Positions 1 to 8,664 of a stretch of DNA of 64,000 nt are shown here, piece after piece. The first letter of the stretch is position 1, and the number at the start of each line of letters is the position of its first letter. The DNA lies in NCBI RefSeq assembly GCF_001713395.1, contig NZ_CP016450.1, positions 868,001 to 932,000 of the forward strand, given 5' to 3'. The notes under the pieces were generated by a model. It worked only from the letters and a program-made list of their open reading frames with translations, had not been told where the DNA came from and ran no database searches. The position numbers and the translations under genes were made by a program. The DNA comes from Sinorhizobium sp. RAC02 (GTDB lineage: Bacteria > Pseudomonadota > Alphaproteobacteria > Rhizobiales > Rhizobiaceae).

Positions 1-840
1 GCTTCCCATTCGCGACATCCACTCTCGCTGGCGCTGGCGGCAGCCAATGCCGGCCCCATGCCGGTCATCGAAGCGGTAAGCGAGATTGCCGGCGGCGGTC
101 TGGAAGCCGTGACCTCGCAAGGCGTGCTTCGTCTTGGCAGCCGTACCTTCGCCTGCGGCAAGGCCATGTTGGGTGAGGAGGCGCATGGGCTTTCCGAGGT
201 GGTGCTGTCGCGTGACGGCACGGTGCTGGAAACCTTCCGTTTCGAAGATGCGGTGCGCACCGGCGCGGCGGAGGCCATAACGGCTCTCAAGCGCGAGCGG
301 GTCGAGATGGCGATCCTCTCCGGCGACCGCGCACCAGCCGTTTCGCGCGTTGCCGGCATGCTTGGTATCGGCCATTGGCGCGCTGCCCTGTCGCCGCGCG
401 AAAAGACGGAGGAGGTTGCCGAGCGTGCCGCGGCCGGGCGCCGTGTGCTGATGGTCGGCGACGGCATCAACGATGCGCCGGCGCTTGCGGCAGCTCACGT
501 CTCGATCGCTCCGGCGACGGCGGCGGATGTCGGCCGGCAGGCGGCGGATTTCGTCTTCCTGCATGAAAGCCTCGAAGCCATACCCTTCGCTTTCGAGACC
601 GCGCGGCGTGCCGACCGGCTGATCCGGCAGAATTTCGCGCTCGCCGTCGGCTACAACGTCATCGCCGTGCCTGTTGCAATTCTTGGCCACGCGACGCCGC
701 TGATCGCCGCCATTGCCATGTCCACGTCATCGATCATCGTGGTGGTGAACTCGCTTCGCCTGCGCGGAAAATTGCCGGCCTTCGCTGCTCGTGCGACGGA
801 CGAAGCCCGCCCGGCAGCATCTGTGGTGCAAGCTGCATGA
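1..840 (+). CDS. fixI: FixI/CcoI cation-transporting P-type ATPase, C-terminal part (truncated by window edge)
   Basis: The reading frame is open from base 1, so the gene begins upstream; the first in-frame ATG (58) is internal. A class IB heavy-metal ATPase nucleotide-binding motif, S-R-H-P-L, is visible at 10-24, and the hinge motif GDGINDAP at 457-480. Two hydrophobic helices follow near the C-terminus. In this family the enzyme supplies copper for assembly of cbb3 cytochrome oxidase at the inner membrane. Its stop overlaps the start of a FixS/CcoS gene, the standard fixGHIS/ccoGHIS order, which separates it from a general copper-export ATPase. The catalytic DKTGT and metal-binding segments lie outside the window, so metal specificity is inferred from context. 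Confidence 0.88.
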   Translation, partial: ASHSRHPLSLALAAANAGPMPVIEAVSEIAGGGLEAVTSQGVLRLGSRTFACGKAMLGEEAHGLSEVVLSRDGTVLETFRFEDAVRTGAAEAITALKRERVEMAILSGDRAPAVSRVAGMLGIGHWRAALSPREKTEEVAERAAAGRRVLMVGDGINDAPALAAAHVSIAPATAADVGRQAADFVFLHESLEAIPFAFETARRADRLIRQNFALAVGYNVIAVPVAILGHATPLIAAIAMSTSSIIVVVNSLRLRGKLPAFAARATDEARPAASVVQAA

Positions 841-992
841 ACACGCTGATTTTCCTCATTCCCATCGCGCTCTTCCTCGGCGGGCTGGGGCTCGTCGCCT
901 TCCTCTGGTCGCTGAAGAGCGGCCAGTATGACGATGTCGAGGGGGCCGCCTGGCGCATACTTGACGACGGCGAGGACAAGCCCGGGCGGTAG
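837..992 (+). CDS. fixS: FixS/CcoS cbb3-type cytochrome oxidase assembly protein
   Basis: A 51-residue protein beginning MNTLIFLIPIALFLGG, with one N-terminal membrane helix (about residues 4-24) followed by a short tail containing W-S-L-K-S-G-Q-Y-D-D. This is the typical CcoS/FixS pattern: a tiny single-span protein needed for cofactor insertion into cbb3 oxidase. The ATG overlaps the fixI stop (ATGA), indicating translational coupling. The tail has D-V-E-G-A-A-W-R-I-L, matching the conserved family segment that follows the helix. It is the last gene of the fix/cco assembly operon here; a short hairpin lies about 80 bases downstream. Confidence 0.9.
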   Translation: MNTLIFLIPIALFLGGLGLVAFLWSLKSGQYDDVEGAAWRILDDGEDKPGR

Positions 993-1070
993 GTTCGATT
1001 GGTTCTAAAATGGCCTTTTGTCCAAACAATTGCTTGTCGTAAATCGATTTGAATGCCAAAACACCACGGC

Positions 1071-1098
1071 TGGAGCCGAGGCTCCAAACTCTCTTTTT
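1071..1098 (+). terminator. Possible terminator after fixIS
   Basis: A perfect 6-bp stem tggagc/gctcca with loop cgag is followed, after a short spacer, by a run of five T. It lies between fixS and gnd. The stem is short and the T run starts 8 bases after it, so this is a weak call. Confidence 0.35.
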
Positions 1099-1162
1099 GC
1101 GCGGCGTTTCCGGCATAAGTCCGGACAAATCCCACGCCGCGCCATCCTACGGAGGTATGAAC

Positions 1163-2593
1163 GTGGCACAGGCGGAAATCGGGCTTATCGGTCTCGGTGT
1201 TATGGGGTCGAATCTCGCGCTCAACATCGCCGAGAAGGGCAACAAGATCGCGGTCTTCAACCGCACGGTGGCGCGCACGAAGGAATTCTACGAGGAGGCC
1301 GGTGCGCTCCAGGGCCAGATCGTGCCCTGCGATACCATCGAGGAGTTTGTCGCGGCCATCCGCCCGCCGCGCCCGATCATTATAATGATCCAGGCAGGGG
1401 CTGCGGTCGACCAGCAGATGGAATTGCTGCGTCCGTATCTCGAGAAAAACGACATCATGATCGATGCCGGTAACGCGAACTTCCGCGATACGATGCGTCG
1501 CTTCGATGCGCTGAAGGATTCCGGCCTGACCTTCATCGGCATGGGCGTTTCCGGCGGTGAAGAGGGCGCGCGTCACGGCCCGTCCATCATGGTCGGTGGC
1601 AAGGAAGATTCCTGGAAGCGCGTCGAGACCGTGCTGACCTCGATTGCCGCCAAGTACAATGACGACCCGTGTGTCGCGTGGCTCGGCGAAAACGGTGCCG
1701 GTCACTTCGTCAAGACCATCCACAACGGCATCGAATATGCCGACATGCAGATGATTGCCGAAATTTACGGCATCCTGCGCGATGGCCTGAAGATGAGCGC
1801 CTCCGAGATTGCCGACGTCTTCGCCGAGTGGAACAAGGGCCGCCTCGAATCCTACCTGATCGAGATTTCGGCAACGGTGCTCGCCGCGAAGGATCCGATC
1901 GGTGGTGGCCCGATGGTCGACATGATCCTCGACAAGGCCGGCCAGAAGGGCACGGGCAAATGGTCAGCTATCGAGGCGCAGAACATGGGCGTGCCCGCGA
2001 CCGGCATCGAAGCCGCCGTTGCCGCCCGTTCCATCTCTTCGTTCAAGACCGAGCGTGAAGCCGCTGAAAAGATCCTCGGCCTGCCGGATGTTCCGGCTCT
2101 CCAGGTGTCCGACAAGGCTGCCTTCATCAAGGACCTCGAAAGCGCGCTGCTCGCCGGCAAGATCGGTGCCTATGCACAGGGGTTTGCGGTGATGTCGGCC
2201 GCCTCGAAGGAGTACAACTGGAACCTGCCGATGCCGACGATCGCCAAGATCTGGCGCGCCGGCTGCATCATCCGCTCGCAGTTCCTCGACGAGATCACCA
2301 GCGCGTTTACCAAGGCACCGGATGCGGCAAACCTTATCGTCACCCCGGCCTTCGCGACGATGGTGAAGGACACCGATGGCGCCCTGCGTCGTGTCGTCTC
2401 CGCAGCAGCGCTTCATGGCCTGCCGGTTCCGGCACTCGCCTCGGCGCTCGGCTACTTCGACAGCTACCGTCGCGCGCGCGGCACGGCAAACGTCATCCAG
2501 GCGCAGCGCGACTTCTTCGGTGCGCATGGCTTTGACCGCGTCGACGGTGCCGACAGCCACCATGGCCCATGGGGCTCCGGCCTTAACGGCTGA
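1163..2593 (+). CDS. gnd: 6-phosphogluconate dehydrogenase (decarboxylating)
   Basis: Catalyses NADP-dependent oxidative decarboxylation of 6-phosphogluconate to ribulose 5-phosphate. With a GTG start at 1163 the protein is 476 residues, the usual bacterial length. The N-terminal Rossmann motif G-L-G-V-M-G is at residues 10-15, the substrate-binding segment GVSGGEEGARHGPSIM follows, and the catalytic Lys of HFVKTIHNGIEY is K184. The GTG is preferred because GGAGGT (1151-1156) sits 6 bases before it; the ATG at 1157 is only one base from that site, and a longer in-frame form from 1049 has no family support. It is a monocistronic unit ending in a strong hairpin. Confidence 0.95.
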   Translation: MAQAEIGLIGLGVMGSNLALNIAEKGNKIAVFNRTVARTKEFYEEAGALQGQIVPCDTIEEFVAAIRPPRPIIIMIQAGAAVDQQMELLRPYLEKNDIMIDAGNANFRDTMRRFDALKDSGLTFIGMGVSGGEEGARHGPSIMVGGKEDSWKRVETVLTSIAAKYNDDPCVAWLGENGAGHFVKTIHNGIEYADMQMIAEIYGILRDGLKMSASEIADVFAEWNKGRLESYLIEISATVLAAKDPIGGGPMVDMILDKAGQKGTGKWSAIEAQNMGVPATGIEAAVAARSISSFKTEREAAEKILGLPDVPALQVSDKAAFIKDLESALLAGKIGAYAQGFAVMSAASKEYNWNLPMPTIAKIWRAGCIIRSQFLDEITSAFTKAPDAANLIVTPAFATMVKDTDGALRRVVSAAALHGLPVPALASALGYFDSYRRARGTANVIQAQRDFFGAHGFDRVDGADSHHGPWGSGLNG

Positions 2594-2600
2594 GAATAAC

Positions 2601-2629
2601 AAAGGCCCGGTCGAGAGACCGGGCCTTTT
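2601..2629. terminator. Bidirectional terminator between gnd and the MFS gene
   Basis: A near-perfect stem (aaaggcccggtc / gaccgggccttt) with loop gaga, flanked by A on the left and T on the right. It separates the convergent gnd and MFS genes and could stop transcripts from both sides. Confidence 0.85.
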
Positions 2630-2652
2630 GCTTATGGGCGTTTGCAGCGACG

Positions 2653-3906
2653 TTAGGCGTAGAGGCCACGAAGATGAGGGCCGGCCACACCTTCCGATGC
2701 GGCAGCCGGGGTAAGTTCGACCGATGCCCTTGGTGGCGGCATTCTCGTGCCGATGGCAAAAAGGATTGCGCTGCCGACGGCAAAGGCGGCAAAGAGCAGG
2801 AACATGCCGGGGCCGCCGAATGCACCCAGCATGAGGCCGCCGAGGGTTGGGCCGACGAAGTTGCCGACGGTCGAGAAGGAGTGGGCGCCGAAATAACTGC
2901 CCCGGTTGCGGTCGTTCGCAATGCCATCGACCAGCATGTATTCCGACGGTACGACGAGGATTTCCCCGATCGTGAAAATCACCATCGAGATCGCGAGGCT
3001 CCAGAAGCCCGTGGACGCCAGGAAACCAAGTTCGCCCGCCAGAAACAGCAGGCAGCCGATCACCAGTGCGTTGAGGGCGCCGGCGCGCTCGATGAAGCGG
3101 CGGGCAAACGGGTTCCCCAGCAGGACGACGGCACCATTGATGGAGACGATGTAAGCGAAGATTTCCACGCCACCGGAGATGTTGCCGGCGAGATAGGGAG
3201 CGAGTGTTGCCGACCATTGGCCATAGACGGCGACCAGCAAGGTGCCGCCACCGACGAAGAAGGCCAGGCGTGGGTCCCGGATCGCGGTCTTGATGCTCTG
3301 AAGTATCGAGATTTTGGGCGCGGCGGCGGTCTCCCCACTATCCTGATACGCCGGGACTTTCAGCAGATGCAGGGCAAGCGCAAACAGCGCATAGACGATG
3401 CCCGCGATGACAAAAAGCATGGTGGATGCAGCACCCGCGGCGATGCCGATCAGCGGACCGACGGCAAAGCCGAAATTGATCGCCGTATAGCGCCAGGAGA
3501 AATATTTGAGGCGCATCGGCTCGGGGCAGACATCGCTCATAAGGGCGCGCGAAATCGGCTCGTTGATCGCGATGGCGACGGCCGCGACGATCTGGGCAAG
3601 GCAGAAGGCGAGAACCGTTTCGGCAATCCCCATCCCGGCCATGGCGATCGCCATGGAGAGGAGGGTGAGCGTGAGGACCGTCTTGCGCCCGACCTTGTCG
3701 GACAGGGAGCCCGCGAACGGCGCCGCGACCGCCCCCACCAGAGGGCCGATCCCCAAGAGGACGCCGATCATGGCTGGGCCGAGCCCAAATGATTGCTGCA
3801 GCTTGATGGCGAGGAACGACAGCGTCATCGCCCTCGCGACATTCACGAAGCCTGCCCCGGCGACGAGGAACAGCACATAGTTCAATCTCTGCTTTTCGTG
3901 TCCCAT
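2653..3906 (-). CDS. MFS transporter
   Basis: A 417-residue, strongly hydrophobic protein with about 12 predicted membrane helices and the MFS signature GSLSDKVGRK between helices 2 and 3. Substrate is not evident; the overall pattern is that of drug/metabolite exporters of the MdtH/YfcJ type. It lies 119 bases downstream of the LacI-family regulator on the same strand, so it may be co-transcribed with it, possibly exporting sugar or metabolites related to the divergent sugar locus; this is inference. The ATG at 3906 is preceded by a GGAG sequence. Confidence 0.8.
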   Translation of the reverse strand: MGHEKQRLNYVLFLVAGAGFVNVARAMTLSFLAIKLQQSFGLGPAMIGVLLGIGPLVGAVAAPFAGSLSDKVGRKTVLTLTLLSMAIAMAGMGIAETVLAFCLAQIVAAVAIAINEPISRALMSDVCPEPMRLKYFSWRYTAINFGFAVGPLIGIAAGAASTMLFVIAGIVYALFALALHLLKVPAYQDSGETAAAPKISILQSIKTAIRDPRLAFFVGGGTLLVAVYGQWSATLAPYLAGNISGGVEIFAYIVSINGAVVLLGNPFARRFIERAGALNALVIGCLLFLAGELGFLASTGFWSLAISMVIFTIGEILVVPSEYMLVDGIANDRNRGSYFGAHSFSTVGNFVGPTLGGLMLGAFGGPGMFLLFAAFAVGSAILFAIGTRMPPPRASVELTPAAASEGVAGPHLRGLYA

Positions 3907-4025
3907 TGCTTGCCGCTCCGTCGCATTTCGCTTGCTCGTCGCGAACCGTCTGATTCACGCGATCGCACTGCGATGCCGTAAAAATGGGCAGCCTGCAACA
4001 GCTACAAATCGCCACGCCGGATGCG

Positions 4026-5069
4026 TCAGCTCTCGTCCGTCGGAATCGGGTAGCTCAGCGTTTGAAGTTCTTCCGCCGGCTTTCCCTCGATGCGAGCGAT
4101 CACGGCTTTCGCAAGTTCCCGGCCGGCAAGGCGAATGTCTTCCCGCATGATCACGACTTCCGGGCGAAGCCACTGCAGGAGCATGTGCGATTCCTTGGAG
4201 GCCAGGTCGATATCCTGCCCGAGCTTGCGGCCGGCCGCTTCAAGGGCGGCAATCAGCGCAACGGCACCGGAACCGCTGCCGCAGACAATGCCGTCCGGCG
4301 CATCGGCGGCCGTGAGCATGGCTTCCCCGGCTCTGCGGATATCGACGAGGCTGGAATCAAGGTTGACCTGGCTGAACGGCACCGCCGTTGCGCCAAAATC
4401 GCGGATACCTTTTTCGAAACCGGCCTGCATATGCAGGTGGAAGGTCAGGTAAGGCGGCGGCTGGAGCAGTGCTATACGCTTGCGGCCGCGCTCGACGAGC
4501 TTGCGGACACCCTCATAGGCGAATCGTTCGTTGTCGAAATCGTGGTAGGGGTGGGTGAGCCCCATTTCCGTCCGCCCGTGGGTGGAGAAGGGGAAATTGC
4601 GCTCCATCATCAGCGCGACACGCGGGTCCTTGGGCTCCGTGCGTGAAATGATCACGCCATCGGCTGCCCCGGTTTCCAGGACGTAGCGCACGGGGTCGAG
4701 CGCGTTGCCCTGCGTGCGGTAGGGCGTCACCACCAGGTGATACTGCGTCGAGGCAAGAATTTCGGATATGCCGACGACCATCGGGCTCGTCAGGCCCATG
4801 ATCTCTTCCTCGAGGCTGAGGATCAGGCAAATGACGTTCGTCTTGCCGGTGCGCAGGCGCACGCCGGCACGGTTGGGCTGGTAGCCGATCTGGCGGGCGA
4901 CGAGGCGCACGCGCTCCTTCGTCTCGCTGCTGATGTCAGGCGCATCCTTCAGCGCGCGTGACACCGTGGTAATGCCAAGGCCGGTCATGAAGGCGATCGT
5001 CTTCAGCGTCGGCCGTTCGCTGTTTGGCGAAAGCGTCGCTGTCTGGCCCTCGCTTGTCTTCTTGCTCAT
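4026..5069 (-). CDS. LacI-family transcriptional regulator of the sugar locus
   Basis: A 347-residue LacI/GalR-type repressor when started at MSKKTSEG (ATG complement at 5067-5069); an in-frame start 42 bases upstream is possible. The N-terminal helix-turn-helix is TLKTIAFMTGLGITTVSRAL (residues about 21-40), followed by the hinge region and a periplasmic-binding-protein-like effector domain ending in REDIRLAGRELAKAVIARIEG. It is divergent from the sugar ABC operon across a 414-base intergenic region, the classical arrangement for local control. In organisation it resembles AglR of the rhizobial agl operon, but the enzyme content of this locus differs, so that name is not applied. Confidence 0.9.
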   Translation of the reverse strand: MSKKTSEGQTATLSPNSERPTLKTIAFMTGLGITTVSRALKDAPDISSETKERVRLVARQIGYQPNRAGVRLRTGKTNVICLILSLEEEIMGLTSPMVVGISEILASTQYHLVVTPYRTQGNALDPVRYVLETGAADGVIISRTEPKDPRVALMMERNFPFSTHGRTEMGLTHPYHDFDNERFAYEGVRKLVERGRKRIALLQPPPYLTFHLHMQAGFEKGIRDFGATAVPFSQVNLDSSLVDIRRAGEAMLTAADAPDGIVCGSGSGAVALIAALEAAGRKLGQDIDLASKESHMLLQWLRPEVVIMREDIRLAGRELAKAVIARIEGKPAEELQTLSYPIPTDES

Positions 5070-5483
5070 CCCCTGCCTGCCACCTCTCCGTATTAGCGCC
5101 CGGTTATGCATTTTTTAACCTCGGCCGCTACTCCCCGTCGAAATTCCTATAAATCTGTAACGATGCAGCTTCTTTGTCGAGAGGAAAACAAGAGGATTTT
5201 TGTTCTCTGGCGCGAGAAATCCGGCATTGCACCGCAAAGTCATAAATTATGCGCTTGCGAAGTTTCACTCGCAGCTTGGGCTGATGATTTCGTGAAATAG
5301 TAAATGAAAATAATATGTTGTCTGCTATGTCGCGCTACGCTACACCGTGCGAGATGTGGCCCTTCCCGGTAGTCGGCAACGCGTTCTTGGGTCGGAAGCC
5401 GATATTTGTGCGCCGAGCCTGTTGCGCGATTAAATCGATTGGGTTAGCTTTTTACTGCAACGTTTCAGTGAGGGAGGAAACTC
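5070..5483. promoter_or_regulatory. Divergent control region between LacI regulator and sugar ABC operon
   Basis: A 414-base stretch without a credible gene, more AT-rich than its surroundings. It must carry promoters for both directions. A CG-centred 8-bp palindrome aatcgatt at 5433-5440, 43 bases before the binding-protein ATG, has the symmetry typical of LacI-family operators. A strong ribosome site gggagga lies just before 5484. No convincing -35/-10 pair could be fixed by eye. Confidence 0.5.
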
Positions 5484-6719
5484 ATGAAAATTCGCTCTAT
5501 GGCTGCTATCTTGGCAGCGACAGTGGTTCTGCCGTTCGCCGCAGCCAATGCGACCGATCTGGAAGTAACCCATTGGTGGACGTCCGGCGGGGAGGCCGCG
5601 GCGGTCGCTGAACTGGCAAAGGCTTTCGACGCGACGGGCAACAAGTGGGTTGATGGCGCCATCGCCGGCTCTGGCGGCACGGCGCGGCCGATCATGGTCA
5701 GCCGCATCACCGGCGGTGATCCGATGGCCGCCACGCAGTTCAACCACGGCCGCCAGGCCGAGGAACTGGTCGAGGCCGGGCTGATGCGCGACCTGACGGA
5801 TGTCGCGACGCGCGAAAACTGGAAGGACATCATCAAGCCGGCAAGCCTGCTCGACGGCTGCACGATCGACGGCAAGATCTATTGCGCGCCGGTCAATATC
5901 CATTCCTGGCAGTGGTTGTGGCTCTCCAACGAAGCTTTTGAAAAGGCCGGCGTCGCCGTTCCGAAGAACTGGGACGAATTCGTCGCCGCAGCTCCGGCAC
6001 TCGAAAAAGTCGGCATCGTTCCGCTCGCCGTCGGCGGTCAGCCGTGGCAGGCATCCGGTGCCTTCGACGTGCTGTTGCTGGCAATCGGCGGGAAGGACAC
6101 CTTCTACAAGGTCTACAAGGACAAGGACGCCGACGTGGCTGCCGGTCCTGATATCGCCAAGATATTCAAGGCTGCCGAGGATGCCCGGCGCATGTCCAAG
6201 GGCACGAACGTGCAGGATTGGAATCAGGCGACCAACATGGTCATCACGGGCAAGGCCGGTGGCCAGATCATGGGCGACTGGGCACAGGGTGAATTCGCGC
6301 TCGCCGGCAAGGTTGCGGGCAAGGATTATACCTGCCTTCCGGGCCTTGGCGTGACCGACATGATTGCGACGGGTGGAGACGCCTTCTATTTCCCGATGCT
6401 TCAAGACGAGGAGAAGTCGAAGGCGCAGGAAGTGCTCGCCTCTACGCTGGTAAGTCCGGCAGCGCAGGTCGCTTTCAACCTGAAGAAGGGCTCGCTGCCG
6501 GTGCGTGGTGATGTCGATCTCGCCGCCGCCAACGACTGCATGAAAAAGGGTCTCGACATCCTCGCCAAGGGGAACGTGGTCGAATGGACGGACCAACTGC
6601 TTTCTGCCGACAGCCAGAAGCAGAAGGAGGATCTATTCTCCGAATTCTTTGCCAACGCATCGATGACGGCGGAGGACGCCCAGAAGCGTTTTGCCGACAT
6701 CATCGCCTCGGCGGACTGA
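5484..6719 (+). CDS. CUT1 sugar ABC transporter, periplasmic binding protein
   Basis: A 411-residue secreted protein with a Sec signal peptide (MKIRSMAAILAATVVLPFAA, cleavage near residue 23) and the mature start TDLEVTHWWTSGGE, typical of family 1 extracellular sugar-binding proteins. The sequence, with GKIYCAPVNIHSWQWLW and a C-terminal ASMTAEDAQKRFADII, is closest in style to glucose/mannose-type binding proteins (GtsA group) rather than maltose or alpha-glucoside ones. It heads an operon with two permeases and an ATPase, downstream of a divergent LacI regulator. A stem-loop follows the stop and may help keep this component more abundant than the permeases. Confidence 0.92.
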   Translation: MKIRSMAAILAATVVLPFAAANATDLEVTHWWTSGGEAAAVAELAKAFDATGNKWVDGAIAGSGGTARPIMVSRITGGDPMAATQFNHGRQAEELVEAGLMRDLTDVATRENWKDIIKPASLLDGCTIDGKIYCAPVNIHSWQWLWLSNEAFEKAGVAVPKNWDEFVAAAPALEKVGIVPLAVGGQPWQASGAFDVLLLAIGGKDTFYKVYKDKDADVAAGPDIAKIFKAAEDARRMSKGTNVQDWNQATNMVITGKAGGQIMGDWAQGEFALAGKVAGKDYTCLPGLGVTDMIATGGDAFYFPMLQDEEKSKAQEVLASTLVSPAAQVAFNLKKGSLPVRGDVDLAAANDCMKKGLDILAKGNVVEWTDQLLSADSQKQKEDLFSEFFANASMTAEDAQKRFADIIASAD

Positions 6720-6736
6720 CCAGCGATATGAGATCG

Positions 6737-6763
6737 CGGCCGGCGGCGTCCTGCCGTCGGCCG
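6737..6763 (+). promoter_or_regulatory. Intercistronic stem-loop after the binding-protein gene
   Basis: An inverted repeat with arms ggccggcggc / gccgtcggcc (one mismatch), loop gtcct, in the 108-base gap between binding protein and first permease. There is no T run, so an mRNA-stabilising or attenuating role is more likely than full termination. Confidence 0.5.
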
Positions 6764-6827
6764 GTTCCGGCGACTGCTTCACGTAGGCGTCGCCCCATCG
6801 CTGATCAAGACCAAGGAGGAGTGACCC

Positions 6828-7730
6828 ATGACGGGCCAGGCACACACCGGTCGCCCCAGTAAATTGCTGCGCAATCTCAGTTCCAAGATTGCCTCCATTC
6901 CCATGATGCTCACCGCCGTCGTCATCTTTCTCGGCGGCACGGTCTGGACGGTCGTCTATTCGTTCACCAACTCGAAACTGCTGCCGCGGGCGAACTTCGT
7001 CGGCTTCGATCAGTACGAGCGCCTCTGGGACGCGCCGCGCTGGATCATGTCGATCCAGAACCTTGCGATCTACGGCGTCTTCACGCTCGTCTTCAGCCTG
7101 GTGGTCGGTTTCCTGCTGGCCGCGCTGATGGACCAGAAGATTCGTTTCGAGAATACCTTTCGCACGATCTTTCTCTATCCTTTCGCCCTGTCGTTCATCG
7201 TTACCGGCCTCGTCTGGCAATGGATTCTCAATCCGGAATTCGGCGTCCAGTCGGTGGTGCGCTCACTCGGCTGGACGAGTTTCACCTTCGATCCGCTCTA
7301 CAATGCCGACATCGTCATCTACGGCGTGCTGATCGCCGGGCTCTGGCAGGGCACGGGTCTTGTCATGTGCCTGCTGCTGGCGGGTCTGCGCGGCATCGAT
7401 GAGGACATCTGGAAGGCGTCGCGCGTCGACGGCATCCCGATGTGGAAGACCTATCTCTTCATCGTCATCCCCATGATGCGTCCGGTCTTCATCACGACGC
7501 TCGTCATCATCGCGAGCGGCATCGTCAAGGTCTACGACCTCGTGGTGGCGCAGACCAGCGGCGGACCGGGCATCGCGTCCGAGGTGCCGGCAAAATACGT
7601 CTACGACTACATGTTCCAGGCGCAGAACCTGGGGCAGGGCTTTGCCGCCTCCACCATGATGCTCGTCACCGTCGCTATCATCATCGTGCCATGGGCCTAT
7701 CTCGAGTTTGGAGGGCGCAAGCGTGTCTGA
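6828..7730 (+). CDS. CUT1 sugar ABC transporter permease (MalF-type)
   Basis: A 300-residue inner-membrane protein with six or so helices and the permease EAA-loop sequence GIDEDIWKASRVDGIPMWKT, which contacts the ATPase. It corresponds to the MalF/GtsB subunit. A ribosome site AAGGAGG lies 7 bases before the ATG. Its end overlaps the start of the next permease gene by 8 bases, showing translational coupling. The transporter presumably moves a mono- or oligosaccharide bound by the upstream periplasmic protein; substrate cannot be read from the permease itself. Confidence 0.93.
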   Translation: MTGQAHTGRPSKLLRNLSSKIASIPMMLTAVVIFLGGTVWTVVYSFTNSKLLPRANFVGFDQYERLWDAPRWIMSIQNLAIYGVFTLVFSLVVGFLLAALMDQKIRFENTFRTIFLYPFALSFIVTGLVWQWILNPEFGVQSVVRSLGWTSFTFDPLYNADIVIYGVLIAGLWQGTGLVMCLLLAGLRGIDEDIWKASRVDGIPMWKTYLFIVIPMMRPVFITTLVIIASGIVKVYDLVVAQTSGGPGIASEVPAKYVYDYMFQAQNLGQGFAASTMMLVTVAIIIVPWAYLEFGGRKRV

Positions 7731-8661
7731 CAGCATTACTCTCAAGGCCGGCCCCGCACTTGCCGCAGCCACCAAAGCCGGTGTCGAACCGCGCGGCGCA
7801 AAACCCCGCCGTGCGCTCTCCGGCCGCAACATCATGCTTTACGGTACGCTTACCGTGGCGGCGCTCTATTACCTGCTGCCGCTCTACGTGATGGTCGTCA
7901 CGTCCATGAAGGGCATGCCGGAAATCCGCCTCGGCAACATTTTTTCGCCGCCGCTGGAAGTGACCTTCGAGCCGTGGGTGAAAGCCTGGGCGCAGGCCTG
8001 CACGGGCCTGAACTGCGATGGTCTTTCGCGCGGCTTCTGGAATTCTGTGCGCATCACCGTTCCCTCGACGTTGATCTCGATCCTCGTCGCCTCGGTCAAC
8101 GGCTATGCGCTGGCCAACTGGAAGTTCAAGGGTGCAGACCTGTTCTTCACCATCCTCATCATCGGCGCCTTCATTCCCTATCAGGTGATGATCTACCCGA
8201 TCGTCATCGTGCTGCGCGAAATGGGTATCTACGGCACGCTGACCGGCCTCGTCATCGTGCACACGATCTTCGGCATGCCGATCCTGACGCTGCTCTTCCG
8301 CAACTACTTCTCGTCGCTGCCGGAAGAGCTGTTCAAAGCGGCGCGCATCGATGGCGCCGGCTTCTGGCAGATCTATTTCCGCATCATGCTGCCCATGTCG
8401 CTGCCGATCTTCGTCGTCGCGATGATCCTGCAGATCACCGGCATCTGGAACGACTTCCTGTTCGGCGTCGTGTTCACGCGGCCGGAATATTACCCGATGA
8501 CGGTGCAGCTCAACAACATCGTCAACTCCGTCCAGGGGGTGAAGGAATACAACGTCAACATGGCCGCGACCCTGCTCACCGGTGCGGTTCCGCTCATCGT
8601 CTATTTCGTGTCGGGACGACTGTTCGTCCGCGGCATCGCCGCCGGCGCAGTCAAGGGTTAA
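7723..8661 (+). CDS. CUT1 sugar ABC transporter permease (MalG-type)
   Basis: A 312-residue permease with start chosen at GTG 7723 (MSDSITLKAG), which has GGAGG eight bases upstream; a TTG 15 bases earlier would place the ribosome site inside the gene. The EAA loop SLPEELFKAARIDGAGFWQI is clear. It has a long cytoplasmic N-terminus before the first helix (about residue 40) and a periplasmic insert with two cysteines (TGLNCDG region) before the core. It pairs with the preceding MalF-type subunit to form the channel. Stop and the next start are separated by only three bases. Confidence 0.93.
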   Translation: MSDSITLKAGPALAAATKAGVEPRGAKPRRALSGRNIMLYGTLTVAALYYLLPLYVMVVTSMKGMPEIRLGNIFSPPLEVTFEPWVKAWAQACTGLNCDGLSRGFWNSVRITVPSTLISILVASVNGYALANWKFKGADLFFTILIIGAFIPYQVMIYPIVIVLREMGIYGTLTGLVIVHTIFGMPILTLLFRNYFSSLPEELFKAARIDGAGFWQIYFRIMLPMSLPIFVVAMILQITGIWNDFLFGVVFTRPEYYPMTVQLNNIVNSVQGVKEYNVNMAATLLTGAVPLIVYFVSGRLFVRGIAAGAVKG

Positions 8662-8664
8662 GCC

